A DNA stretch of 64,000 bases from positions 16,774,015 through 16,838,014 of the forward strand of contig NC_036461.1 of NCBI RefSeq assembly GCF_002775205.1, written 5' to 3'. The notes beneath the pieces are model-generated. The model did no database searches, was not told the origin of the DNA, and saw only the letters and a list, made by a program, of their open reading frames with translations. The translations under genes were made by a program, and so were the position numbers. Position 1 is the first letter of the stretch. The number at the start of each line of letters is the position of its first letter. This document shows, piece by piece, positions 39,504 to 52,400 of the stretch. The DNA is from Xiphophorus maculatus. Taxonomy: Eukaryota; Chordata; Actinopteri; Cyprinodontiformes; Poeciliidae.

Positions 39504-41261
39504 TTACAAGGCCACAAATGATGTCCTCCTCTCCACCTTCTCATATGTGCGGACCGCTGTGACTCCCTCAAAGGTTAACGTCTAGAAAAAGAAATAAAGC
39601 AATGCAAGTTGTGTATACTGAAAGTATTTTGTAAAGGTGAAATAAGTTTTGATTCTTCTTACTTTGGTCAAGAAAACCTCGACAGGCATAACTAGATCTG
39701 TATGGACCTTTTTTATATCTGAAAAGCTTTAGATTTATTGCTGCAAACGGAGGTACTTTTTTAATACGGGCTTACTCTGAGGTCAAGCTAGACTTATTTG
39801 TTGTCCGTCATTTTGGCTGACGGTTTCCAAACTATTCCGTCATATTCTATATTTACCCATCCATTTTTTTATTTTATTGACATAGGTTATTCAGTTGCAT
39901 TTAATTTTTATTCAGTTTTATATTAAGTTGATTAGAGAATCCTGCTCCCATGACATATCAAGCAGATATGCGTTTCTCTGCACTGCCAGAAAACGCTGAC
40001 TGTGGCCCAAATAACCATAAACAATGAAATTAAACAACTCTACTTAAATTATGAGGGCTTCTCCTGCTGTGGTCTAAACGCACAGCATCACAACTTCCTC
40101 TGTAACTGCATCTGGAAGAGAAATCTGCGCTATTTAGATCGGACCCGATCTGGACCCGATGTATTAATGAATACATTTTCTGATCAGGTACTAAGTACTT
40201 GAGTAGCATTTGACCAAATACTTGCATTATTCTTGAGTCATTCCTTGGATGGATACTTATTACTTACATGAAAAATATATTAAATTCCAAATTAGACTGC
40301 ATTGAAATACATGCCTTGCACCAGCTAATGAAAGTTTTACTAATAATGCCTCTGATGTTCACACAAGTACGGTAAAAAATAAGTGTTTTTAATCATTGTT
40401 TGTCTTGATAGACTTTAATGCCATTAATACAGCAAACGTTGACCTCCAGCGAACGTTGTCGGCAAACGCTCAGTCTAGCGAACGTTCACTGAACGTTTAA
40501 TGGAGTCCGGTGAACGTCGTCATGGCAACGCTCAGGAGATGCCGTTTGAACGATCGGTGCTAGCTTGATATATTTCTCGAAACCACTCGCTTTCAGTGTT
40601 GTTAAGTAGAATATTATTTGTTTTACATCGGGGACAGAATCAGATTAACGCCTCAATTACTGCCACCGGCAGTATAAACTAATGAATTTAGCCACACCTG
40701 TAAGTAAACACAGCGGAAATCTCACTAAAACTCACCATCACCATCTTTCCATTCTTGATTTCTCTAACCAATCTGGTCTCTTTCCCATCCCACTTCTGTG
40801 TATGCACAAATTTGTCTCCCTCCATGGTAAAGGTAGACTACAAGGCAGAATGTGAAACGCATGGTTAGAACAGCAATGGGTTGCGACTCACACGAAACAT
40901 TTTGTAGTTTTTACCTTTACTTGTCGGTCGTCAGGTGTAATCTCGTCAAACTCCTCTCCGAGTTTCGCCACACACTCGGTATTCCTGAATGTGCTCAGGG
41001 TTTTCAGCATCACGGTATCCTCATCCGCGCTGATCATTACTGTTGTTTTGGTAACATTGCCCACTTGTCTTGTGGCAAAAGGAATTCCTGCCAAGAGAAT
41101 ATATTTATTTCGTGTAATAAATCAGGCTTGAACTAAATCGTATTAAATATTCTGCCAAACAAAGGCGAACTTAATCCAAATTCCTTACCTATTGCCTCCA
41201 TGTATTCGTCGAAGTTCTTACTCTCCACCAGTTTCCATGTTGCGCAGAAAGCCTCGACCAT
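39504..41261 (-). CDS. fabp7: Brain-type fatty-acid-binding protein, copy B, extended C-terminus
   Basis: Second four-exon lipid-binding protein: 41189-41261 (73), 40915-41087 (173), 40736-40837 (102), 39504-39581 (78), 141 residues. Begins [20 protein letters not shown]; exon 2 [20 protein letters not shown] and ending [16 protein letters not shown]; exon 3 [20 protein letters not shown]; exon 4 [20 protein letters not shown] then SFVAL. Relative to copy A, a deletion of about a dozen bases removes the usual stop after the Lys-Ala end, and translation runs on for nine extra residues. The binding motif R.Y is kept here. Splice sites are intact. The middle of exon 2 is strongly diverged while its ends and the adjoining intron are nearly identical to copy A. 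It looks functional, but expression cannot be judged. Confidence 0.88.
40435..40565 (-). repeat. AACGTT-motif cluster in fabp7 copy B intron 3
   Basis: Counterpart of the cluster in copy A: GCGAACGTTGTC, AAACGCTCAG, GCGAACGTTCAC, GAACGTTTAA, GAACGTCGTC, GAACGATCGG. It predates the duplication. Confidence 0.6.
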
Positions 41262-41354
41262 TTTTGCAGATGTAATCGGTCCCGTTCGGCCTAAAACTGA
41301 TCACCTTCTCTCTTCTGAGTGAACTCCGCATCCCGTGTGGCGCTTCGCGCTCAA

Positions 41355-41443
41355 ATTTATACCTGGAGGGGGGGCGGAGTCTTTAAAATTGACGGCCCGA
41401 ACAGCTGATTGGTCGTATCAAAAGCGGCGTGAGCTTTGATTGG
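41355..41443 (-). promoter_or_regulatory. fabp7: fabp7 copy B promoter elements
   Basis: Canonical TATAAAT on the minus strand (41355-41361), a GC box just upstream, and two CCAAT boxes (41408-41412 and 41439-41443 read as ATTGG on the plus strand), again exactly 31 bases apart. The TATA box is about 95 bases before the ATG. Confidence 0.7.
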
Positions 41444-42204
41444 TCATCACAAAAACATGATTGTAAATGCGAGAGGTGAGAACGCGCTCCACTCAAATGA
41501 CCGTGGAGAACCAAACACAACAAGTGGTAGTTTACTGACAATTGAGTTATTAATTAGCTTAAACTTAACTTCATGACACCATTGAACGCAAACTGATGTT
41601 TTCAAGTCTTTATTCCTGTTAATAATCTTTCACCTACATCTAATGAAAGTACATTTAAGATTAGAATATAATAGGTTAAAAGCAATTATACATAAATGTA
41701 GGCTTATTAATAAAAATATTTTAAATCCCAGTTGAAATCTTCTTTTCAAATAGTCCTTTTAATGTGACAAACAAGCCTCACTGGCATCTTGGGGTCACCA
41801 AGTAAAAGATCTTCTTCTCTTGTGAAATTTTATAGGACACTAATTACTGTCCTATTGGTAAAAAAGAGATTGCAAAAAGTATTGAAAGAGGGGTGCCGAT
41901 AATTGTGGCACTGGGGAGTTTGTTAGAACAATTTTCTACAGTATTTTTTAAAATTTTTCTTGGTTTTTTTTTTATAATTGTGTGATAATGCTGCTGCAAT
42001 AAATCCTAGATTCAATTCGATTCAAGGTTAATCTTTCTTCCAAGGTCACACACCACGGGACACGCTGCTATGTCATCATTTTGGTGAAGTTCGAATATCT
42101 GTGGCAGATGTCTTTGCAACTCTGAAAGTTTACTCTGAGCAAACAAGTTCTTAAAGAGCAGCTAAAAAAAAACTTCTCCGATTGCAAAACACTCTGCTGA
42201 TCTG

Positions 42205-43478
42205 AACACAACTGTGTTATAACTTTATTAATCATCAACAGCTTTCTGCAAAAGCAGTTTTACATTGATATAAACAACACTGCAACAATACAGCAAAACG
42301 GTCCTTACCAGCAGAGATGTGACCACTGCTATTAATAATCAAACTGGAATACAAAAGAAAATTGATTTTAATGTTAGTACAATGCCAAGAAAACGAGATG
42401 TCTGAAAATTCTTGACAAATTAAAAAAAAAAAGTTGCAGTCACTTTTCCCCAAAAAACAGAAAAGAAAATCAGTTTTATTTCCCTCAAAGTCAAATATAG
42501 GCATGGAAATAAAAACCTGAAATTTTCCTCAATAAAATCTCAGAGCTCACATGGTTACATTTTACCGTTCTCAAGTCGGACTTACAGCTTGGCAATAAAT
42601 TCTCCATCAACCAAGTGTTAAACTGTGAGCATTTAAATGTAAAAACCATGATTAATTTTGAGAGAGCCGGCAACAGTTTTTAGCGTAAGGATAAATGGTA
42701 AAAAGCCGAGCATAAAAGAGGTAGAAGAAGAGAAGGAGAGGTGGAGAATGAGGTAGGGAAGACAGAGCAGCAGAGAAGCTTCTCTACATTAAGGCCCATC
42801 TCTCATCTGCGCTGAAAACAAAACGTATCAATAGTTCCTGATCATGAGTGGCAGTCTTTTGTTCATGCAGCACAGTGGCAGGTTTATGTTTAAAAAGTGG
42901 CCTTAATTTTACCTTATATAAAGATGCAGATTTCAGGAAGGAAATTCCTTCTTCATTTGCTTTACTCAAGAAAATGTAATCAGAAAGGGGACAACTTCAC
43001 TAACAACAACTTCTGATATTTCAGAATTAATTAAAAACTCCACTTTATTTAGGGATCAAGAGTTGAATCACTCTTTGTATATAAAAAAACAACTCAAAGT
43101 GAATCGGCTGCAAATTGATGAAGACAAAGAAAAAAAGTCCCCTGATTAAATTTTACTTAAACGATATATTGTTTAAACAAGTTTGTTTATAAACAAAATG
43201 TATATTACAGAAACAGTCCAAAGAATAAAATCAAAGTTTAAAGTTCTCTTTTTTTTTTTTTTTGATGGATCACCAGGATAGGAACCAGGAAGGTTTTAGG
43301 GTTCATTTAAATGCTTTGAGACAAATAACCGTTTGCAAACTGTGGTAGAAAAAGGAAGAAATGGCACCAGACTTTTTTAGTGGGATTGTCCAACAGCAAC
43401 ATGGCATTTTAGTTCATGTGTGGTGTGATGTCCATAGGAAGTCCTGATTTGTCTGTGCATCAACAGAAAAAAAGGCTG
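42205..43478 (-). other. usp40: usp40 3' untranslated region
   Basis: Between the usp40 stop (43479-43481 on the minus strand) and an AATAAA on the minus strand (42224-42229). No coding frame is credible. This stretch is what the left duplicate lacks. Confidence 0.55.
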
Positions 43479-46400
43479 CTATCTGAATACTCCGACGCTG
43501 ATAGACAACGACACCTCCAGCTTCCTGGATTTGGTTTTCCCAGCACCATTGGAGGTGGCAGCCTGCTCTCTGCAAAATAAGCAAGAACAAATTGTTTGCT
43601 TTTTCTACCCTGATTTGGTAGCTATTTTCACGCTCATGTCACGTCATGACTTCTGAAGATAGGTCTGTCGAAACCAACGGAAAAGTTTAAGTTTTGGGTT
43701 AAGAAAAATATGAAATTTTGATAGGAAAAATGAGATTAGGATTCCATACTCCCCAGTTGATGGACATATAAAAAACAGGAGGTCTCACCCTTTCCTGCGT
43801 TGCTCTGCCTGTTCCCTGAGCCTCTGCTGGCCCTGCTGGTCCTCCGCTGTGATGAAGTCCCTGTTGTTGTCAATCAAAAGGTTCTAGGGAGAAAAACACA
43901 AGGAACAGATATAATACTTCTAATAAAAAAAAAACCCAAACAGTCTTGTTTAAAAAAAAAAGAAAAAAAGAGGGTTTTATTGATACCTTAATGCCAATTA
44001 CATCCCCATCTCTGAGGTGAAAAGGTGGCCCCAGAAGAGATTCTGCCTTTTTCTTCTTCTTCTTTTTGGAAACCTGTTGAGTCTGAAAGTAAATGACAAA
44101 ATAAATATTATATTACTGGTAAGATGCCAAGCAACATTTCTGCCAAACTCTCTCTTTTGTAGAGATACCCAGTTGGAGATTTCTTCCCAGGCGTGTTTGT
44201 CAGGTTGGTGTTTGGCTAGCAGCAGAGAATCAGGAGAGAGGCCATAGTGTGCAGCCAGACTGGTGCGCAGAGATCGAGGAGTAGAATCATGAGAAGCGTC
44301 CCAAACCAGCTCTTCTGGAGGATAGTAGCTCCTCTCCCCTGGAACACCCATCTTTACCTTCAGCAGGACTTGTTTTGGCCTTGTAAATCAGCAAGAAATA
44401 AAGAAAACACAGGAAAATTCAGCATTTCAAAAGATTAAAAGAAAACAAAGAGAGTAAAAAAAATAAAAAAAGTTGCATTCACCCGAGATCTTCTTCTTTC
44501 AGAAGACACTGCACACAAAGATCCGCCCCACTGGTCAACTTCAGCTTCCTGAGCACAAAGAAAACAAACTATGTGGGGAAAGACCAGCTCAAACATTCTG
44601 CATCTGTCCACAAATAAAACCCATCTGTCTCCAACAATGTGTGAATGAAGTTTTCAGACCTGAGTGTGACATGTTGTCCTCTAAGGATACGTGTAAGCCG
44701 CCCTCCCTCCATCTGCCACACACGAAGGAAGCTAGAAACAGGCACACACATGTCCTGAAGCGTTGGCAACGTCAACACCTAAACGGGAAAAAAGAGCATC
44801 TTATAGAGAGCACTTCACAATTAAACGTGGATCCACATTACTACCACACTCAGCCTGAAAGCAAAAAGTATTCTGAACATGAATCCACAATGGTCACCCA
44901 CGCTAACCTGTTCAAAGTTGATGCAGTCTATGCCAGGGGTTGGGAGTTAAACAGAAGGTAAACTCTTAAGAGTGAACAGAAATGATCTTACAGACTCATC
45001 ATAAATTGATTAAAAAAATAATAAACAAGCATTTCCTTAAAGTCAACTTTTGATATAAAGAGGCACAAATAAATCATACATTGAGCTGAATCAGTCAATT
45101 TACAGCTTAACTGGTTTTTAGAAAATGTGGTCCTTTTCCAATCAATGAAGTTAAGAACTCCAAAGTCGCGTTAAAAGCAACACTCTTCAGTGTGGACACC
45201 GTTACTGAGCAATAAGCATGTTGTTTCAGATGGGATTTAACATTAATGTCTTAGAGTGACTCTGGCAGGGTTTTTAATTAAATCTGATCAATAATCTGAG
45301 GAGGGAACTGAAGATTAGGGTGGTAGCTGAGGTGAGACCTTCCAACCTCAAAAACATGGAGCTTATCACGAAAGATAAATCAACAACAAACCAGTGGAAA
45401 CACTTCACCTGAGTCTTCAAGTCCTCCAGCGTGGCGTCATCCGATATTTCCACCTTCCCAACGTTTTGTAGCTCCGCCATGTTTTTGCCACATAGAGAAA
45501 TCGACCGAGCACAAGACCCGTCTGTAGTCTCCGCTCCCTGCATCTGCTGCTCAGCAGGACTGTTTTCTGAGCGCTTACAGTCTGCTTCCATACCGCTCAA
45601 ATCCACATAAAGCCACACAGGAAGCTTGAGAAATCCCTGAGGAAATAAAGATAAAGAAATAAAAAATCTTTATTTTTATTCTTTATAAACAGAGAAGCTA
45701 TGAAGATTTGTCAATAATCCAGACGTCCAGGAATATTTTGATACCTTCGGAGGCAAAAGTCCTTCAGTAACAACTAACGTCTCCCCGCTGCTAATCTTCA
45801 GCTCTGACAGCGAGGCGTCCTGGGAACAAAAGGTATCAATATGTTGCTCCTGAGGATTATAATCATCTTATAAAGGAGAATCAATCTCTCCTATGTATGT
45901 TCTATATAAATATTTATATATTTTATAACAAAAACATGAAATAAAATTTATTATAATATGGAATACTTTGATGCCACCTGTCTCAACACTACCATACATT
46001 TTTAGCTACAATACTAACTTGCTCAAAGTACACAGCTTAAATTTACTTCAATATTGTGCAGCTTTACAACATTTGCTTTATGCAGTGATGTCCCAAATAC
46101 TGATTCAATAAAAAAAAAAAAAGTACAAAACAATCAACATTGGCCATACTGATCACAGGCAACCAAACCTTAACAGAACAATCAGACAGGTTCAGTGTAA
46201 AGTGAAATGGTTTGTTGCTTCATTACGAATGAAAGTAAAACTCCAAGTATGACACACTGTTTAAAACCCGCATTGATTCACCTCATCCATTAGCGGTTCT
46301 CCAACCTCCTCACACCAATCTAGCCTCCTCAGGTGCCAACTGGTACCTGAAAAGCAGAAGATCGACTACTGACCAGCTAATGAACATGAAACTGTAGTAA

Positions 46401-49400
46401 TAGAGCAAATATAGATGGCGATAGCAAACGCAAAAGAGAAAGAATAACGAAATCTTACCATCCAGCCCAACAGCATCCAGCATAGCTCTGAGACACTAAA
46501 AATACAGCAAACATAATCCTTTTAAAGTTTTGCAAATTACGATGAACAAGTGCATCTTCGTTTACTAGAATATCATTAAAAACAGAGGGAAAATTAACAT
46601 AAATTCAAATGCAGAATAGTACATTTTAATCATTTAAACTCCAAAGCAAGTTTCTCGGAAAATTTGTATTGTTAAGTAATGGCCTGCAAAATCAAGGGGA
46701 AGGCTGCTACCTTCACAATTGTCAAGAAGTTGTCACATATTGGTGTATCCAAGCATATTTATGGAAAGTTAAGTGGAAGAAAAAACTGTGGTTAAAAAAA
46801 AAGATGCTATGGAACAAGGGTGATATAATCTGTGAGGACTGGAAAGGAAAAACAAATTCAAGATTTTGGGACAGTAGCTGGACTGCCATAAACAAATATA
46901 TCAATGCCAAAAATGTAGCATTACTTGTGTTAAACATCAGAAATGGCTGACCTGGACTAAGGAGAAAAACAACTGAAATGTGAAACAAGAACCCTAACAA
47001 AGTACTGAGTATATATGGACGTACTTTTCAGTAAAATTAACTATTTTTAAGAGCCTCCAATTAGGGTTTTCCTGAAAAATATTATTAAATGTGCATGCAA
47101 TGATAATTATAATCCAGTTTATTATCAAAATCCTGTATTTAGCTGTAAGATTTAATAATTAGGGAAAACTTCTCTTCAATGTCCTTACTTCTTTAACAGT
47201 GAAAGTCTTCTCCACGATTATATCCATCTCCATGCCAGCAGAGGGGGCCGAGCCCACAGTAAAGTGCAAGAACAGCTGAAAAAGCACAGAAACAAATTCT
47301 CTCAACTTCAATCAGCCCTCACGCCGCCTTGATTTGTTTTATGATGTAGGAAACTATAAAAAAATTTGTCTTTTTCATCGTTGCAGCTTCAAGGAAATTA
47401 GATTTTACTGAAGAAGACAAGAAAAAAAAAAAAAAAAAAGCACACCTGTGATTCCTTGGGGGCATTTCCCGGACAGAGACTCAACGTGGTCATGAGTCGC
47501 ACGCCTGCATCCCGAACGCTTAACTCCTCACATACTGTCAGGAAAACCGCAGTGTGTCAGCATATATGCAATTATGATTGAAAAAAAAAATAACATTCAC
47601 AGACAGATTTATGGGGAGTAACTATCAAAGACTTTCAGAAGGTCAGAGTTGGAGAAAGTGTCCCTTGAGACGCTAAAATAAGGGGGATTTCCAACTAAAA
47701 TGGCCTCCAGCTAAGAAATGAAACAGTACCTGGAGGAAGGAGTTTCCCAGAGCAGTCCACCTGCCTCAGACAGTACTGCGCACCTGCTCAGCAACACACA
47801 CAGAGCAGGGAGGTTACATTACAGAAACTGGAAAAGTTACTAAACAGGTCCAAGAAATGATTATAGTTGACAAAAGCAAACTCTCTCAAAAAGTGCTTGT
47901 GCAAGTCTATGTTTAAGTTACATAATTGGATGAATTCATTTACCTTTTCTACCTATTTGCAAATTAATGTAGACAGTAAAAGTTACAGACTGAATTATTT
48001 GCTGTTATTATATGTCTTTTTTTTATCTAAGGTGTACTTCTGCTGCAGGACTGCAATTATACATTATTTTGAGCATCTTGCCTGAAGGTTGTTCCTGCAG
48101 CTGCAGCTCCCAAATGGCTCTTTGTTTCACTTCACATAGCAGCTGTAGCAAGACATTAAACAGAAAGGAAGCAGTTTTGGTGAGGGAACATGATGCAAAA
48201 AAAAATAAGAAGAAGATTAAAAAGCAAGTGCGATGACAAGAGAGACATTAATTACTGACCATATTTCCCGTGGCTGGAACCTTTGCTTTCTTCCTCTGTT
48301 CCTCTTGTTCTTCTTCACCTCCTTTTATCTGAGGTCGAAACTCCACCTGGAGCCAGCGGCAGTCAGACGGCGTGGTCACAGTGACCACGTCTCCATTCCG
48401 GGAGAACACACTGAGCACAGTAAAGAAGACTGCTGCTAGACACAAACAGGAAACTATCCAAACATTCAGCACCTTGCTCAAGTATTAATACCCCAATTCG
48501 CTTTTTTTTTTTTACATTTTAACAAGTTAGAAACAAAGGCTTCAATGTATTTCAATTGGAAATGATATTTGGAAATAAGAAATCTGAAGAGGAGCATGCA
48601 AATTTCCATCAAATTTTGCCCCGTCTTCACTGAAGAAACGCATCCCTCTGGCATAATGCTGCTTCTACCATACTACCATATCTGGTGTGCTTCACCAGAT
48701 ATGCTTACAGGTGAAGTATACCCTTGTAGGTACTGTGTGGATGGCATGTGCAAGTGTTGGTTGTCTACGTAGGCCAAAAAGTTCAATTTTGGTCCGATCA
48801 GGACACATACAGGAAAGATTTGTGGTGTAAAACTTTTAGCAACCTCCCACCTGAGTTGTGGCTCTTTGCATCTCTACCTGAGTTTGTATGAGTAACGTTC
48901 GTCTAGGGGGATCTGAGTAAAAGGGGCTGAATTCAAATCAAATTGTACATCGTACTTTTGGAAAGATGGGGGTTTAATTACTACAAGAAAAAAAGAAGAA
49001 GAAAAAACTTTGAAAACCACGTGGGATTTTTCAAATGCAAAACTTTGTGTTTGTCCATTGTATTAATTCCAAACAAAATCAACTCAAGTTTGTGACTTTT
49101 AGCATATCAAAATGTGGGAAACGTCGGGAGGTATAAATACATTTCGAATGCACTGTTACATACGCTGCGCAAGAGCTCACCTGCTGTCGAACGACTGCGG
49201 CTCCAACACCAACAAAGCATCTCCGTCTTTCAGCGACAGCTCCTTCAAAGTCCGCTGCATGTCGTCGGGCGGAAACACCCTCCACCCGCTGGCGCCCCCT
49301 CCTTCCCCCGCCCCCTGGCCCCCGACCTTTTCTGTTTTATGCTCCTGACACAGAAGACTCTCCCTGGGCTCCCCCAGCGCCTCCCTCACCTCCCCAAGAG

Positions 49401-52400
49401 TCGAGCCGCCCGCGAATCCTCTCGCTTCCCTCTTTAGTCCCGCAGCCCCGTTTTCAGAATTGGAGTTGTCAGTTGTTTTGCATTTGACCCCATTTTGCGC
49501 CTCGTGCTCCACGCCTTCGCTCAGGAAAGGGCGAACGACGGTGAGTAACACCGGCTCCCACTCGGCTCCACTTTGAACTGCGGCACCGCGAACCTGAAGA
49601 AGCAAAAAGCACGGGCGTATGAATTTTGTCCCCCTCGATAAAATTCTTAGAATTAGACCCATGTGATGACTTTTTCCTTACTTCTTTACCATTCCACACA
49701 AACAGGTCAGTATGTGTGTGGATTCCTGCACTGTAGAGGGAGACACTGTCATCTGTGAAAAGAAAAAACACAGTAACGGTTAAAAACATTCCTTAATATA
49801 GTTTTTTTTCTCCTTCAGGTGTTATTTTAAATGTTTTTGCCTGTGAAGTCTAACCTGTAAGAGTATTGTAGAGGTGTAAACCTGCAGGCAGACTCTTGGC
49901 CACAGTTAATGCCATGTCTCCTTCCCAGAGCTCCTGCATCTATATTTTTGTAACAACAAAAAATTTAAAACCTTCCTATAACAAAGAGTTTCAAAACACA
50001 ACAGTATCTGTTTATTGGAATCAAAATACGTGATAAATGGTGATCCGCAGATCGCCAATGGTTTTCCTCCTGTCGAAGTTCAGGTTGATGCTTGGCTCCT
50101 CGCTGACCGGCTGCAGGACTCCATTTACTGTTTTGTAGAAGGGGGCCAGGTGCAGATGCAGCTCTACTGTGTTATTAGTGGCATCAAACTCCTCACTGTA
50201 ATAATAATAATAAATTTTAAAAAAACACGTTAATTCCCCTCATCTGTGCAGAACTGTCCACGCTTAAAGCTGCAGTAAGCAACTTTTACAAACAATGTTT
50301 TACAGAAAACATATTTTTTGAAGTGAACAAGTTGTGCAGACTTATATGAGACAAATAATCTGTGAGAAGAGCTTCTCCAGAGCAACTGAACCGTAATGAC
50401 TGAGTCAGACCCGACTGTGCAGCTGTGCATATAATAACAGAGCAACGTGTTTCACTTGTGTGCTTGTTTTGATACCGCATCTGTTGCAGCCTCTGGTTTT
50501 CATCCTGGGCCATCTGGATGAAGTGGGAAGGAACTTTATACTGTGGATTGCTTAGAGCTGCAAAAGTAAAACAAAAATAATTTTAAAAAGCGTACAAATT
50601 AAATTACTACTCCTGCAGCAGTTGTACTCTATGTTTATTGTATAGTCAAGTTGTTTTAGAGATGAAATGTTTTTAAATCGCAAGATGCAGGCAAGTTACT
50701 TTGTACCTTCACTGGGCCTGTACAGCTGTGTTTTTCTGTAAAACAGCATGTAGGCGCTCTCTTTGCCCTGGAACTGCTTCGCAATGTCCGACTCCCTGAT
50801 GGAGGTCACAGTGGAGTCGTTGAGGTCAAACCAGTGGCTACCCTGCTGTCAGACAGGAGGACGTGGCGTGAGAAAACAGCCACAAAACGAGTCACAAGAC
50901 TTCATGTTTTCTGTGGGTAACATTTATATAGTTACATAGCAAATGTTATGGCATTTTAGAGACAGAAACTCTTAAATGCCACCAAGGAAGGATACAAATG
51001 TGTCCTTCTGTCCTGCCAATCGTTTTCAAAGAGACATCCAAAGATAAAATATACTTTTCTGACACAAACAAACCTTTGGAGCCAGGGGATCCTACATAAA
51101 AATTGCACATTATATGCTTATTTAAGCATGTAATCTGGAACTACGCATAGCCTGCCTTTTGTTGTAAGCAGTAAGCAGATTACTAAGTCTGTTCAAAAGT
51201 GAGACTTTCAGCTGCTTCCAAAACTCTGCCAATAGATTTTACATAAGAGTGCGAGCAAAATCTTAGAAGCACCAGAGTGCTGGTCAAAACCGAATCACAA
51301 ATTATAAGATCTACTTGAACGTCGGCTGAATTTTTGTCTTTTAAATCTACATTTTTGTTTTAAGCAGATCAGAGTTCTGGTTTATTAGGTCTCCAATCTT
51401 TTCACAAGACATTTCTCCTGGCTTCATTCTCCTCACTGGACAAGTCAAAATAAAAAAAAATAAAAAATCTATCAATTTTTGTTTCTATGTGTAAGTAAAA
51501 AAAATTAAATACAAACTGAAATGTGTAATCTGAGTGGCTCTGTTTCTGTAGTACCTCTGGTTTTGGTTTAGGCTTCTGATTTCCCTCTGGCTGCAGATCA
51601 GAAGCTGCTCCGTCTGAAGCCGCTGAGGGTTCAGAGTTTGTGGTTTGCTCTGATGGAGCCGAGGCATCAGTCGCTGGGCTTGGAGGGTTTGCTTTCAATG
51701 CCACTCGAGTCCCATTGGACACCAAAATGAAAACGTCACTGTGTGACTGCAGGAACTAAAATAAACAAATTAATGAAAAAGGCAAGGAAACCGGATTAGA
51801 TTTAAAATATTTTTGTAAAAATCAATATATCGGAGGAAAAACTAAGAATACCTTTCCAATGGGACCGTAGGGTTTCCTGAACCTTTTGCTCCAGGATGAT
51901 CCAGTTTTGTTCATGAGTTTTTGACCCAGCTGATCCAACAAAACGCTTTTTGATGACTCCTAGAGGACAGTAGAGGTACTGCAGTTTAAATCTTTACCAG
52001 TCACAGTCCGCCAGAGTTTCATCAGAAAATTTTGAAAAAAGAAATTTTTGAAATAGCACAATATCCTGAATCACAATCATCTTCACAATATCAACAAGAG
52101 TAGATTGAAATGTTTCATGGCGCTAGTAGTGGAAAGGTGGCTTAATTGCAGTTTATACTGTATCATGACATTCAGCCATGACCTTCCAGGAAAAGTTTTC
52201 CTCACCACTAGTTTGAGGGATAAAAAAAACCCCAAGGTGTACCTGAGCAATGATTGCAGTAATGATAGACAAAGGGTTGTCTTCCTGCAGTTTTTGCTCA
52301 GATGACTCCTTCACTTCCTCCTTTGTTTTCTTTTGAGCTTTGGGTTTGCAGTCCTCTTCCTGTCAACAAGAAACAGAGGTGATGTCTTTTTTTGATGTGT

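Larger units (their letters stand above)
38822..44090. repeat. tandem segmental duplication, right copy
   Basis: Right copy of the block described for 34618-38090. It contains fabp7 copy B and the real 3' end of usp40. Because usp40 is whole only on this side, this copy holds the original position for the usp40 part and the left block is the derived one. The left breakpoint of the duplication falls in usp40 intron 28. Confidence 0.9.
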
